The translations under genes were made by a program, and so were the position numbers. DNA of 40,260 nt, taken from NCBI GenBank assembly GCA_021323265.1, contig JAJTCO010000052.1, forward strand, positions 1-40,260, written 5' to 3'. This DNA is from Pseudoduganella sp. (GTDB lineage: Bacteria > Pseudomonadota > Gammaproteobacteria > Burkholderiales > Burkholderiaceae_D). This document shows positions 1 to 9,363 of the stretch, in pieces. The notes under the pieces are model-generated. The model saw only the letters and a list, made by a program, of their open reading frames with translations. It was not told the DNA's origin and did no database searches. Each line of letters starts with the position of its first letter. Positions within the stretch are counted from its first letter, which is position 1.

Positions 1-45
1 TCGACATCCAGGGGGTCGGGGATTCGAATTCCTCACCGCCCACCA
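1..45 (+). tRNA. tRNA-Val (GAC), 3' part only
   Basis: The window opens inside a tRNA. Reading back from the encoded CCA (43-45), the discriminator is A42, the acceptor 3' strand is ACCGCCC (35-41), the T stem is GGGGA/TCCTC with loop TTCGAAT (23-29), the variable loop is GGGTC (13-17), and the anticodon-stem 3' strand is CCAGG (8-12). That puts GAC at 3-5 as the anticodon. The acceptor and variable loop match betaproteobacterial tRNA-Val(GAC), which is often found just upstream of thrS. By this count position 33 is C instead of the nearly invariant U. The 5' half lies outside the window. Confidence 0.85.
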
Positions 46-158
46 GACACTTTGTAAGAGCGAGAAAGGCACACCGGTTATGACACCGCGAACTACCATG
101 CAGTTTGGTGAGTGACGCTAGTCGATCGGCTTTCTTTTGCTTGTTCAATGGAAGAAAA

Positions 159-182
159 ACGCGGCTAGCCCGCGTTTTTTTT
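159..182 (+). terminator. Rho-independent terminator after tRNA-Val
   Basis: Stem ACGCGG (159-164) and CCGCGT (170-175) with a 5-nt loop, followed by a run of eight T (175-182). It separates the tRNA transcript from thrS. The 46-158 stretch between the tRNA and this hairpin shows no gene I can support. Confidence 0.85.
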
Positions 183-222
183 CGTCCTTATTTTTCAGCA
201 TTACTTATTTCTTCCGGAGATC

Positions 223-2133
223 ATGATGGTTTCAGTCCGACTGCCCGACGGTTCCATCCGTCAATTCGATGCGTCAGTAACCGTTGCGCAAGTTGCGTCC
301 AACATCAGCACCAGCCTGGGCAAGGCCGCCCTGGCCGGCAAGGTTGACGGCAAGGTCGTCGACACGTCCTTCCTGATCGACAAGGACGCCGACGTTGCCA
401 TCGTGACCGACAAGGATCCGGAAGGCCTGGACGTGATTCGCCACTCGACTGCCCACCTGCTGGCTTACGCGGTCAAGGAGCTGTTCCCGGACGCGCAGGT
501 GACCATCGGCCCGGTCATCGAAAACGGTTTCTATTACGACTTCTCGTACAAGCGCCCGTTCACCCCGGACGATCTGGTGGCCATCGAAAAGAAGATGGCC
601 GAGCTGGCGAAAAAGGATGAGCAGGTGACCCGCAAGGTCCTGCCGCGCGACGAAGCCGTGGCGTACTTCAAGTCGATCAACGAACACTACAAGGCCGAGA
701 TCATTGCGTCGATCCCGTCCAACGAAGACGTGTCGCTGTACACCGAAGGCAACTTCACCGACCTGTGCCGCGGCCCGCACGTGCCGTCGACCGGCAAGCT
801 GAAGGTCTTCAAGCTGATGAAGCTGGCCGGCGCCTACTGGCGCGGCGACAGCAAGAATGAAATGCTGCAGCGCGTGTACGGCACCGCCTGGACCAAGAAG
901 GAAGACCAGGAACAGTACCTGTTCCAGCTGGAAGAGGCGGAAAAGCGCGACCACCGCAAGCTGGGCAAGCAGCTCGACTTCTTCCACTTCCAGGACGAGG
1001 CGCCAGGCCTGGTGTTCTGGCATCCGAAGGGCTGGACCATCTGGCAGCAGGTGGAGCAGTACATGCGCAAGAAATACCAGGACAACGGCTACCAGGAAGT
1101 GAAGGCGCCGCAGATCCTCGACGCTTCGCTGTGGGGCAAGACCGGCCACTGGGAGAACTACCGCGAAAACATGTTCGTGACCGAGTCGGAAAACCGTTCC
1201 TACGCGCTGAAGCCGATGAACTGCCCGGGCCACGTGCAGATTTTCAACAGCGACCTGCGCTCCTACCGCGACCTGCCGCTGCGCTACGGCGAGTTCGGCC
1301 AATGCCACCGCAACGAGCCGTCCGGCGCGCTGCACGGCATCATGCGCGTGCGCGGCTTCACCCAGGACGATGGCCACATCTTCTGCACCAACGAGCAGAT
1401 CGAGCCGGAAGTGGTGGCCTTCCACCAGCAGGCGATGGAAGTCTATAAGGATTTCCATTTCGAGAACATCGACGTCAAGCTGGCGCTGCGTCCTGATAAC
1501 CGTATTGGCGACGACGATGTGTGGGACAAGGCGGAAGAGGCGCTGCGCTCGGGCCTGCGCGCCTGCGGCGTCAGCTGGACCGAGCTGCCGGGCGAGGGCG
1601 CCTTCTATGGCCCGAAGATCGAGTACCACCTGAAGGATTCCCTGGGCCGCCCATGGCAGGTGGGCACCATGCAGGTCGACTTCTTCATGCCGGGCCGCCT
1701 TGGCGCCGAGTATGTGGCGGACGACAACACCCGCAAGACCCCGGTCATGCTGCACCGTGCGATCGTCGGTTCGCTGGAGCGCTTCATCGGCATCCTGATC
1801 GAGAACTACGCCGGCGCGCTGCCGATGTGGCTTGCACCGCAGCAAGTATCGATTCTGAACATCAGCGATGCGCAGGCCGATTACTGCAAGGCGCTGGAAT
1901 CCAGGCTGCGCAAACTGGGCTTCCGCGTTGCAGCTGATTTGCGCAACGAGAAGATTACGTATAAAATCCGCGAACATTCCGTCCAAAAAGTGCCTTTCAT
2001 TCTCGTGGTGGGCGACAAAGAACGGGATGCCAACACCGTGGCCGTGCGTGCGAGGTGCAATGTCGATCTGGGCGTCATGTCGATCGAAGCCCTGGTGGAG
2101 CGACTCCAGAACGACGTCGTTACCAAAGCTTGA
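223..2133 (+). CDS. thrS: Threonyl-tRNA synthetase
   Basis: Charges tRNA-Thr with threonine in the cytoplasm; class II synthetase. The order is: TGS domain (about 1-62), editing domain with HSTAH (74-78) and CRGPH (182-186), catalytic core with MNCPGH, the motif-2 stretch [12 protein letters not shown] (about 354-365), and a C-terminal anticodon-binding domain. Counted from the ATG at 223, the expected zinc ligands fall at C334 and H385, the same numbers as in E. coli ThrS. Two ATGs are adjacent (223 and 226). The GGAGA at 216-220 is better spaced for 226, so the first Met may not be used. The 636-residue length is normal. It is the first gene of the translation cluster; infC follows 50 nt later. 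Confidence 0.97.
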   Translation: MMVSVRLPDGSIRQFDASVTVAQVASNISTSLGKAALAGKVDGKVVDTSFLIDKDADVAIVTDKDPEGLDVIRHSTAHLLAYAVKELFPDAQVTIGPVIENGFYYDFSYKRPFTPDDLVAIEKKMAELAKKDEQVTRKVLPRDEAVAYFKSINEHYKAEIIASIPSNEDVSLYTEGNFTDLCRGPHVPSTGKLKVFKLMKLAGAYWRGDSKNEMLQRVYGTAWTKKEDQEQYLFQLEEAEKRDHRKLGKQLDFFHFQDEAPGLVFWHPKGWTIWQQVEQYMRKKYQDNGYQEVKAPQILDASLWGKTGHWENYRENMFVTESENRSYALKPMNCPGHVQIFNSDLRSYRDLPLRYGEFGQCHRNEPSGALHGIMRVRGFTQDDGHIFCTNEQIEPEVVAFHQQAMEVYKDFHFENIDVKLALRPDNRIGDDDVWDKAEEALRSGLRACGVSWTELPGEGAFYGPKIEYHLKDSLGRPWQVGTMQVDFFMPGRLGAEYVADDNTRKTPVMLHRAIVGSLERFIGILIENYAGALPMWLAPQQVSILNISDAQADYCKALESRLRKLGFRVAADLRNEKITYKIREHSVQKVPFILVVGDKERDANTVAVRARCNVDLGVMSIEALVERLQNDVVTKA

Positions 2134-2183
2134 TGCGGGAATTCCCGCAACCGGCCAACTAACCAACACTGAAGGAAACTGCA

Positions 2184-2708
2184 ATAGCTACTGACAAGTC
2201 TTCCCATCGCATCAATGGCGAGATCACCCACCCCGAAATGCGTTTGTCGGGTGTGGACAACGAACCGCTGGGCATCGTTAGCCTGGCCGAAGCCTTCCGC
2301 CTGGCGGAAGAGGCCGATGTCGACCTGGTCGAGATCGCGCCGAACGCGAACCCACCAGTCTGCCGACTGATGGATTACGGTAAGTTCAAGTATTCGGAAC
2401 AGAAGAAGGCCCACGAAGCCAAGTTGAAGCAGAAGGTGATTTCGGTCAAGGAAGTGAAATTCCGTCCGGGTACCGATGATGGCGACTACAACATCAAGCT
2501 GCGCAACCTGATCAAGTTCCTGGAAGAGGGTGACAAGACCAAGATCACCCTGCGTTTCCGTGGCCGTGAAATGGCCCACCAGGACATCGGCATGCGCATG
2601 CTGGAGCGTCTGAAGGCTGACCTGGAGCCGCATGGCCAGGTCGAGCAGTTCCCGAAGATGGAAGGCCGCCAGATGATCATGGTGCTGGCGCCGAAGAAGA
2701 AGAAATAA
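2184..2708 (+). CDS. infC: Translation initiation factor IF-3, AUA start
   Basis: IF-3 binds the 30S subunit, keeps it free of 50S, and rejects non-canonical start codons. The conserved N-terminus ([13 protein letters not shown]) is in frame upstream of the first ATG (2238). The only start that includes it is ATA at 2184, 7 nt after AAGGA (2172-2176). From there the protein is 174 residues, the usual size, ending in a lysine-rich tail (APKKKK). Non-AUG starts on infC are known and allow IF-3 to repress its own translation. The ATG at 2238 would remove the first 18 residues, including conserved ones, and lacks a good ribosome site. The codon before 2184 is GCA, so no better start lies just upstream. 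Confidence 0.93.
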   Translation: MATDKSSHRINGEITHPEMRLSGVDNEPLGIVSLAEAFRLAEEADVDLVEIAPNANPPVCRLMDYGKFKYSEQKKAHEAKLKQKVISVKEVKFRPGTDDGDYNIKLRNLIKFLEEGDKTKITLRFRGREMAHQDIGMRMLERLKADLEPHGQVEQFPKMEGRQMIMVLAPKKKK

Positions 2709-2731
2709 TCAGCTTCGTGCTGACGGAAGGA

Positions 2732-2762
2732 GGGCAGACCGCGGTCTGCCCTTTGTTTTTTT
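2732..2762 (+). terminator. Rho-independent terminator of infC
   Basis: A perfect palindrome, GGGCAGACC (2732-2740) against GGTCTGCCC (2743-2751), is followed by a T-rich tract to 2762. It ends the thrS-infC transcript just before the convergent lipoprotein gene, whose stop codon begins at 2765. It implies that rpmI-rplT needs its own promoter here. Confidence 0.9.
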
Positions 2763-3281
2763 TCAGAACGTCACGCGGTGCTGGATCCACATCGGTTGGC
2801 CATTCTTGATCTGCTGGCCGTCGCGGCATGCCATGGCGGGCAGTTCGAAGGGGACTTTGGTCTTCTGGCCCTCGGTGGTGTCGTACACGCCGACCTGGCA
2901 GCCGCCGACATTCTGTTTTACCGCCAGGTCCAGCAGGTACTGACGCCCCGCGGCGGGAGTGAATGCGACCATGCCGGTGCACAGGCCGTTTTGGCCGAAG
3001 CGGGCATCGGTATAGCTGGCTGCAGCCAGGAAGCGCGCGCCGGCGGCAATGGCCACCGGCTCGGAGGTGTACTCGGCGCCGGCTGCCAGCGTGGTCGCCA
3101 GGCGCTTGGAGTCCTTGCAGCTCTCATCGGCTGGCGCGCTGGCCCAAAAGACGCGGGCATTGGTTTCGCGCGAGTCATTTTCCATGTGGACGGTCAGGGT
3201 GGCCGTGGGGCCGCTCGGTGTGGTGTATTGGCTTGCGCAGCCGGCCAGCAGGGCGGCGGCGGTCAGGGCGAGTGATTTCAT
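2763..3281 (-). CDS. Hypothetical lipoprotein
   Basis: A 172-residue protein with a type II signal peptide: a short basic start (MKS), a hydrophobic stretch, and lipobox LLAGC with the lipidated Cys at residue 15. The next residues (Ala-Ser) suggest export to the outer membrane. The mature part has several cysteines and a beta-rich look, but I recognise no family. It lies on the opposite strand between infC and rpmI, two genes that are usually neighbours in one operon, so it is probably an insertion specific to this lineage. Codon use resembles its neighbours. Its function cannot be inferred from context. Confidence 0.8.
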   Translation of the reverse strand: MKSLALTAAALLAGCASQYTTPSGPTATLTVHMENDSRETNARVFWASAPADESCKDSKRLATTLAAGAEYTSEPVAIAAGARFLAAASYTDARFGQNGLCTGMVAFTPAAGRQYLLDLAVKQNVGGCQVGVYDTTEGQKTKVPFELPAMACRDGQQIKNGQPMWIQHRVTF

Positions 3282-3366
3282 GGGTGGCGGGCGATTGCGA
3301 AAAGAATAATGATAGCAAAGCAGCCATGGTGGCGTAAGCCCTCCTTGGCCGTGCTGCGGTCAACGC

Positions 3367-3394
3367 TTGTTTTAGCGGTGAAATGTGTTACACT
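3367..3394 (+). promoter_or_regulatory. Candidate sigma-70 promoter for rpmI-rplT
   Basis: TTGTTT (3367-3372) and TACACT (3389-3394) with a 16-bp spacer lie 82 bp upstream of rpmI. A promoter is expected here because a terminator and a reversed gene separate infC from rpmI. Confidence 0.5.
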
Positions 3395-3426
3395 CCCGGG
3401 TTCCCGTGAGAGTAGGCACTAAAAGC

Positions 3427-3442
3427 GCAGCAAAGTTGCTGC
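3427..3442 (+). promoter_or_regulatory. Hairpin in the rpmI leader
   Basis: GCAGCAA (3427-3433) and TTGCTGC (3436-3442) form an inverted repeat in the predicted rpmI 5' leader, 33 nt before the start codon. In other bacteria L20 represses this operon by binding leader RNA. Whether this hairpin takes part in such control is inference only. Confidence 0.35.
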
Positions 3443-3475
3443 CACCTACAATCCGGTCATTATTGGAGCATTCAC

Positions 3476-3673
3476 ATGCCAAAAATGAAAACCAAGAGCT
3501 CCGCGAAGAAGCGTTTTCGCGTGCGCCCAGGTGGCACCGTTAAGTCGGGCATGGCGTTCAAGCGTCACATCCTGACCAAGAAGACCACCAAAAACAAGCG
3601 TCAGCTGCGTGGTACCCGTAACATCAATGCGTCGGACGTGACTAGCGTCTACCGCATGATGCCTACCGCTTAA
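3476..3673 (+). CDS. rpmI: 50S ribosomal protein L35
   Basis: A 65-residue basic ribosomal protein of the large subunit. The start [16 protein letters not shown] and the later [17 protein letters not shown] segment are hallmarks of bL35. The start ATG follows a TTGGAG-like ribosome site. rplT begins 26 nt after its stop, and the two are expected to be co-transcribed. Confidence 0.97.
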   Translation: MPKMKTKSSAKKRFRVRPGGTVKSGMAFKRHILTKKTTKNKRQLRGTRNINASDVTSVYRMMPTA

Positions 3674-3699
3674 TCTCACTCATTATTTAAGGAGCTACT

Positions 3700-5066
<1,367 letters not shown>

Positions 5067-5068
5067 CA

Positions 5069-5133
5069 CCCGGTAAGGCGGTAGCGGCCGCCGAACAGGG
5101 TCCGACCCTTGGGTCCGACCCCGGCTTACCGGG
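5069..5133 (+). repeat. Dispersed repeat element between pheS and pheT
   Basis: Bounded by CCCGGTAAG (5069-5077; first C at 5069) and its inverse CTTACCGGG (5125-5133). Inside are two copies of GGGTCCGACCC (5098-5108 and 5111-5121). The same core with A or T in place of C occurs at 25560-26062 and 39719-39768. It can fold into a hairpin. It sits inside an operon and adds no gene. Confidence 0.75.
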
Positions 5134-5165
5134 TTAAAAAGCAAACGAATACGAAAAGGCAGATT

Positions 5166-7592
5166 ATGCAATTCTCCGAAAACTGGCTGCGCACCATGGT
5201 CGATCCGAAGATGACTTCGGATGAACTGGCCCATATGCTGACCATGTCCGGCCTCGAAGTGGAAGACATCGATCCCGTCGCTCCGCCATTCACCAACGTG
5301 GTGGTTGGCCATGTGCGCGAAACCGCCAAGCACCCCAACGCCGACCGCCTGAACGTATGCCAGGTGGACGTGGGCACCGGCACGCTGCTCAACATCGTGT
5401 GCGGCGCGCCGAACGTGCGCCCGGGCCTGAAGGTCGCGTGCGCGATGGCGGGCGCCGTGCTGCCGCCAGGCGCCGACGGCAAGCCATTCGAAATCAAGGT
5501 TGGCCAGCTGCGCGGCGTCGAGTCGCAGGGCATGCTGTGCTCGGCCAAGGAACTGAAGCTGTCGGAGGAGGGCGCCGGCCTGATCGAGCTGCCGGACGAC
5601 GCGCCGATCGGCCAGAACATCCGCGACTACTTCGCGCTGAACGACCTGAAGTTCACCATCAAGCTGACGCCGAACAAGGCCGACTGCCTGTCCGTGCTGG
5701 GCGTGGCGCGTGAAGTGTCGGCCCTGACCGGTTCGCCGCTGACCGTGCCGCACAACCGCGTGGTGCCGGTCACCCTGGACGAGAAGCTGGCGGTGAAGGT
5801 GTCCGCGCCCGAGCTGTGCGGCCGCTTTGCCGGCCGCGTGATCCGCGGCCTGAACGCCAAGGCCGAAACGCCGGCCTGGATGAAGCAGCGCCTGGAGCGC
5901 AGCGGCCAGCGCCCGGTGTCGGCACTGGTGGACATTTCCAACTACGTCATGCTGGAACTGGGCCGCCCATCGCACGTGTTCGACCTGGACAAGATCCACG
6001 GCGCGCTGGAAGTGCGCTGGGGCAGGAAGGGCGAACAGCTCAAGCTGCTGAACGGCAACACCATCGAAGTCGACGAATGGGTCGGCGTCATCGCCGACGA
6101 CAAGGAACTGGAATCGCTGGCCGGCATCATGGGCGGCGACGCCACTGCCGTCTCGGACGACACGCAGAACATCTACCTGGAAGCGGCGTTCTGGTGGCCG
6201 GACGCGATCCAGGGCCGCGCCCGCAAGTACAACTTCTCGACCGACGCGGCGCACCGCTTCGAGCGCGGCGTGGACTACGCCAGCATTCCGGAACACCTGG
6301 AGCGCATCACCGCGCTGCTGGTGGAAGTCTGCGGCACCGCCGACACCAAGGTCGGTCCGATCGACGACCACATCGTCAACCTGCCGCAACGCGCACCGGT
6401 GCAGATGCGCACCGCGCGCGCCGCCAAGGTGATCGGCGTGGCACTGAACGACGACATGGTGGCCGACATCTTCCGCCGCCTGGGCCTGGAATTTACCCTG
6501 GCCGAGGGCATCTTCAGCGTCACCGCGCCGTCCTACCGTTTCGACATCGAGATCGAGGAAGACCTGATCGAGGAAGTGGCGCGCGTGTACGGCTTCGAGA
6601 ACATCCCGACCCGTCCGCCGGTGGCTGCCAACGAGATGCGCATCGCGCCGGAAAACACCCGTTCCATCTTCGCCGTGCGCCACCAGCTGGCCGACCTGGG
6701 TTACCAGGAAGTGGTGAACATGAGCTTCGTGGATGCGCAGTGGGAACTGGACTTCAACGGCAACGACAGCCCGATCAAGCTGCAAAACCCGATCGCGTCG
6801 CACATGTCGGTGATGCGCTCCTCGCTGATCGGCAGCCTGGTGGCAAACGTGCGTTACAACGTCAACCGCAAGCAGTCGCGCGTGCGCCTGTTCGAAGTGG
6901 GCGCCATCTTCCGGCGCGATGCGTCCGTGCAGGACGGCCCGCTGAGCGTGGCCGGCTACGACCAGCCGCAGCGCGTGGGCGTGATGGCCTACGGCCCGCT
7001 GGCCGACGAGCAGTGGGGCATGGACACGCGCGACGTCGACTTCTTCGACGTCAAGGCCGACCTGGAAGCCCTGTTCGCGCCGCGCCAGCTGCGCTTTGCC
7101 AAGCTGGCCCATCCGGCCCTGCATCCGGGCCGCGCCGCAACGGTCGAGCTCGACGGCAAGGTGATCGGTTTCCTCGGCGAGCTGCACCCGCGCTGGCTGC
7201 AGAAATACGACTTGCCGAAAGCGCCGGTCGTGTTCGAAGTCGATGCTGTTGCGCTACAGCAACGCGATGTGCCAAAGTATGAAGAGATTTCGAAGTTCCC
7301 CGGCACCACGCGCGACGTGGCCCTGGTGGTGAAACAGGACGTTCCCGTGCAGGACCTGCTCGACGCCCTGCAGGGCGCCGTGGCTGCCCACGCGCAGGGG
7401 CGTATTGTGCAAGCCATTGTTTTGTTTGATGAATATCGCGGCAAAGGCTTGGAAGCCGACGAAAAATCGCTTGCTTTCCGCTTTAGCTTGCAAGATACTC
7501 AAAACACCCTGCAGGACGATGTCGTGGACGAGTTGATGAAGACCCTGACTGCCCATGTTGTCCTGGCGCACGGCGCCAAACTGCGGGCTTGA
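5166..7592 (+). CDS. pheT: Phenylalanyl-tRNA synthetase beta subunit
   Basis: An 808-residue beta subunit that binds tRNA-Phe and edits mischarged tyrosine. The start [12 protein letters not shown] is conserved and follows AAAAGGC. An open frame extends 19 codons further up, but that part reads through the repeat element and is not protein-like. Domains in order: EMAP-type tRNA-binding fold (about 39-150), B3/B4 editing region (about 210-380), B5 (about 400-470), core (about 480-690) and a ferredoxin-fold anticodon-binding domain to the end ([18 protein letters not shown]). The C-terminal 40 codons or so are less GC-biased. ihfA follows. Confidence 0.96.
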   Translation: MQFSENWLRTMVDPKMTSDELAHMLTMSGLEVEDIDPVAPPFTNVVVGHVRETAKHPNADRLNVCQVDVGTGTLLNIVCGAPNVRPGLKVACAMAGAVLPPGADGKPFEIKVGQLRGVESQGMLCSAKELKLSEEGAGLIELPDDAPIGQNIRDYFALNDLKFTIKLTPNKADCLSVLGVAREVSALTGSPLTVPHNRVVPVTLDEKLAVKVSAPELCGRFAGRVIRGLNAKAETPAWMKQRLERSGQRPVSALVDISNYVMLELGRPSHVFDLDKIHGALEVRWGRKGEQLKLLNGNTIEVDEWVGVIADDKELESLAGIMGGDATAVSDDTQNIYLEAAFWWPDAIQGRARKYNFSTDAAHRFERGVDYASIPEHLERITALLVEVCGTADTKVGPIDDHIVNLPQRAPVQMRTARAAKVIGVALNDDMVADIFRRLGLEFTLAEGIFSVTAPSYRFDIEIEEDLIEEVARVYGFENIPTRPPVAANEMRIAPENTRSIFAVRHQLADLGYQEVVNMSFVDAQWELDFNGNDSPIKLQNPIASHMSVMRSSLIGSLVANVRYNVNRKQSRVRLFEVGAIFRRDASVQDGPLSVAGYDQPQRVGVMAYGPLADEQWGMDTRDVDFFDVKADLEALFAPRQLRFAKLAHPALHPGRAATVELDGKVIGFLGELHPRWLQKYDLPKAPVVFEVDAVALQQRDVPKYEEISKFPGTTRDVALVVKQDVPVQDLLDALQGAVAAHAQGRIVQAIVLFDEYRGKGLEADEKSLAFRFSLQDTQNTLQDDVVDELMKTLTAHVVLAHGAKLRA

Positions 7593-7625
7593 GTTATCAT
7601 TCAAGTAATTTTTTCGCAATCTCGG

Positions 7626-7646
7626 GAGTCCGGCAATGCCGGACTC
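7626..7646. promoter_or_regulatory. Perfect inverted repeat between pheT and ihfA
   Basis: GAGTCCGGCA (7626-7635) and TGCCGGACTC (7637-7646) are exact complements around A7636. The T content after it is poor (ATGTTCTTTA), so it is at most a weak terminator or attenuator. The ATG at 7647 touches the stem, which argues against efficient initiation there. Confidence 0.6.
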
Positions 7647-8087
7647 ATGTTCTTTAGAAGGCAGGGCAGCAAAATTAACCACAACGACGTCGATTCCGCC
7701 GTACTTGAATCCGCTCTGGATGCCGAACTGCATAGCGCGATGCAGAGCGCCAAAGTACGCCAGGAAGCTGAAAAGGATTTGCCTACGCTGACCAAGGCGG
7801 AGCTGGCCGAACTGTTGTTCGAACAGGTTGGCCTGAACAAGCGTGAGGCCAAGGATATGGTCGAAACCTTCTTTGACGAGATCCGCAACGCGCTGGAACG
7901 CGGCGAAGCGGTCAAGCTCTCGGGGTTCGGCAACTTCCAGCTGCGCGACAAGCCGCAGCGTCCGGGCCGCAACCCGAAAACCGGCGAGGAAATCCCCATC
8001 ACCGCACGCCGTGTGGTGACGTTCCACGCCAGCCAGAAGCTGAAAGGCATGGTCGAAGACAGCGCCGGCCCGGCGCGCGCAGCTTGA
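7647..8087 (+). CDS. ihfA: Integration host factor alpha subunit
   Basis: DNA-bending protein that pairs with IHF-beta. The core begins at [15 protein letters not shown] (about residue 45) and contains the DNA-binding arm [22 protein letters not shown], with the proline that intercalates DNA. The 146-residue length includes an N-terminal extension of about 45 residues; extensions are common in Burkholderiales IhfA. The start is uncertain. The ATG at 7647 abuts a hairpin and has no ribosome site. An in-frame ATT at 7674 follows CAGGGC with good spacing, and the next ATG is at 7740. It lies in the usual position after pheT, and a merR gene follows after 17 nt. Confidence 0.95.
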   Translation: MFFRRQGSKINHNDVDSAVLESALDAELHSAMQSAKVRQEAEKDLPTLTKAELAELLFEQVGLNKREAKDMVETFFDEIRNALERGEAVKLSGFGNFQLRDKPQRPGRNPKTGEEIPITARRVVTFHASQKLKGMVEDSAGPARAA

Positions 8088-8104
8088 TCCGGCAAGGTGC
8101 GTGA

Positions 8105-8509
8105 ATGAACGACCGTCCTGGCAAGGCTGACCTGGTAGTGCTGCCGCCGATTCCGGCCAAGCGCTACTTCACCATTGGCGAAGTCAGTGAACTGTGCGGC
8201 GTGAAGCCGCATGTGCTGCGCTATTGGGAACAGGAATTCACCCAGCTGAAACCGGTCAAGCGGCGCGGCAACCGCCGCTATTACCAGCACCACGAAGTCC
8301 TGCTGATCCGCCGTATCCGGGAACTGCTGTACGAACAGGGCTTCACGATTTCCGGCGCGCGCAACAAGCTCGATAGCCGCGCTGCCGAATCGGCGCAAGG
8401 AGAGTATGATGAAACCATGGGCTCGGGCGCTGCAGTTGAAGCGTCACCGCTGGACCGTGAGATGCTCCGCCGGGAGCTGTTGGGCATCCTTGGCCTACTA
8501 AAGTTGTAA
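8105..8509 (+). CDS. MerR-family transcriptional regulator
   Basis: A 134-residue regulator with an N-terminal winged helix: YFTIGEVSELCGVKPHVLRYWEQEF (residues 21-45), then RRYYQHHEVLLIRRIRELLYEQG, the usual MerR wing and helix. There are no metal-binding cysteine motifs, so it is not a classical metal sensor. A MerR gene after ihfA is a conserved feature of this cluster in betaproteobacteria. I know of no certain target. The ribosome site is AAGGTG just before the ATG. A strong terminator follows. Confidence 0.9.
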   Translation: MNDRPGKADLVVLPPIPAKRYFTIGEVSELCGVKPHVLRYWEQEFTQLKPVKRRGNRRYYQHHEVLLIRRIRELLYEQGFTISGARNKLDSRAAESAQGEYDETMGSGAAVEASPLDREMLRRELLGILGLLKL

Positions 8510-8522
8510 GCAGCTGTAGCAA

Positions 8523-8545
8523 GGACGCTTAGGCGTCCTTTTTTT
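8523..8545 (+). terminator. Rho-independent terminator of the pheST-ihfA-merR operon
   Basis: GGACGC (8523-8528), loop TTAG, GCGTCC (8533-8538), then seven T (8539-8545). In related genomes a tRNA-Pro gene often follows merR; none is visible here. Confidence 0.92.
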
Positions 8546-8559
8546 CGGCTAAACTCGCC

Positions 8560-8587
8560 TGAACTGTAAAACCATTGGTGCTACAAT
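8560..8587 (+). promoter_or_regulatory. Candidate promoter for the NarL-type regulator
   Basis: TGAACT (8560-8565) and TACAAT (8582-8587) with a 16-bp spacer lie 78 bp upstream of the response regulator start. The local sequence is AT-richer than its surroundings. Confidence 0.4.
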
Positions 8588-8664
8588 ATTAACGTTATGA
8601 TTTTGCTAGTGATATTGCAGACGCTGGCTTCGTTCCCAAGCTAAGATTTAAAGAGGGAAGATCA

Positions 8665-9297
8665 ATGATTCGCGTAGCCATCTGTGACGACCACCAGATT
8701 GTACGGGCAGGTTTCAAGCAAATCTTTTCGTCCTCGGACGAGTTCAGTGTAGTGGCCGAGGGCAGCACGGGGCGCGAGGCGCTCGACATCGCACGCCGCG
8801 AAGTGTGCGATGTGCTGCTGCTCGATATTGCCATGCCTGACCAGAGCGGCATCGACACGCTGCGTACCATCCGCCAGGGCCAGCCCGATTTGCCGGTGCT
8901 GATCCTGTCGGGCTATCCTGCCCAGCAATATGCGCTCAACCTGTTCAAGATGGGCGCCAACGGGTACCTGAACAAGGAATGCGAGGCGGAGGAGCTGATC
9001 ACCGCCGTGCGCACCGTGCACCAGGGCCGCCGCTATGTCAGCTCGCAAGTGGGCGAGCTGCTGGCGCAGAGTTTCGACCGTGATCCGAATACGGCCTTGC
9101 ATACGGAATTGTCGGACCGCGAATTCCAGGTTTTCCTGCGCCTGGCGCGGGGCGCCACCGTGTCCGATATCGGCACGGCGCTGTCGCTGAGCATCAAGAC
9201 CGTCAGCACCTACCGTACCCGCATCATGGAGAAGATGGGCTTGCAGTCGAATAGTGACTTGACCTACTACGCAATGAAAAATAATCTGCTGGACTAG
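8665..9297 (+). CDS. NarL/FixJ-type response regulator
   Basis: A 210-residue two-component regulator. Receiver domain 1-120 with acidic pair D8-D9, phosphoacceptor D54 (LLLDIAMPD), S82 and K104. A LuxR-type helix-turn-helix is at about 148-205 (LSDREFQVFLRLARG, then IKTVSTYRTRIMEKMG). The ribosome site AGAGGGAAG is 7 nt upstream of the ATG. A CHASE3 sensor kinase of the matching NarX-like class follows 66 nt downstream, so the two are a likely pair. The regulator belongs to the broad group that includes UvrY/GacA; the target genes are not visible. Confidence 0.92.
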   Translation: MIRVAICDDHQIVRAGFKQIFSSSDEFSVVAEGSTGREALDIARREVCDVLLLDIAMPDQSGIDTLRTIRQGQPDLPVLILSGYPAQQYALNLFKMGANGYLNKECEAEELITAVRTVHQGRRYVSSQVGELLAQSFDRDPNTALHTELSDREFQVFLRLARGATVSDIGTALSLSIKTVSTYRTRIMEKMGLQSNSDLTYYAMKNNLLD

Positions 9298-9363
9298 TTT
9301 TCGTCACGAAACACTGCCGCACGATTGAATTGCCATGTGGCAGCAATTTGCTGCGCGTCTATA

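Noticed and set aside
274..2184. 636-codon open frame on the minus strand
   Set aside because: It is antisense to thrS, with no ribosome site and no domain.
8510..8660. tRNA-Pro gene after merR
   Set aside because: It was expected from related genomes, but no cloverleaf or CCA end is visible; only a terminator and a promoter-like stretch are present.
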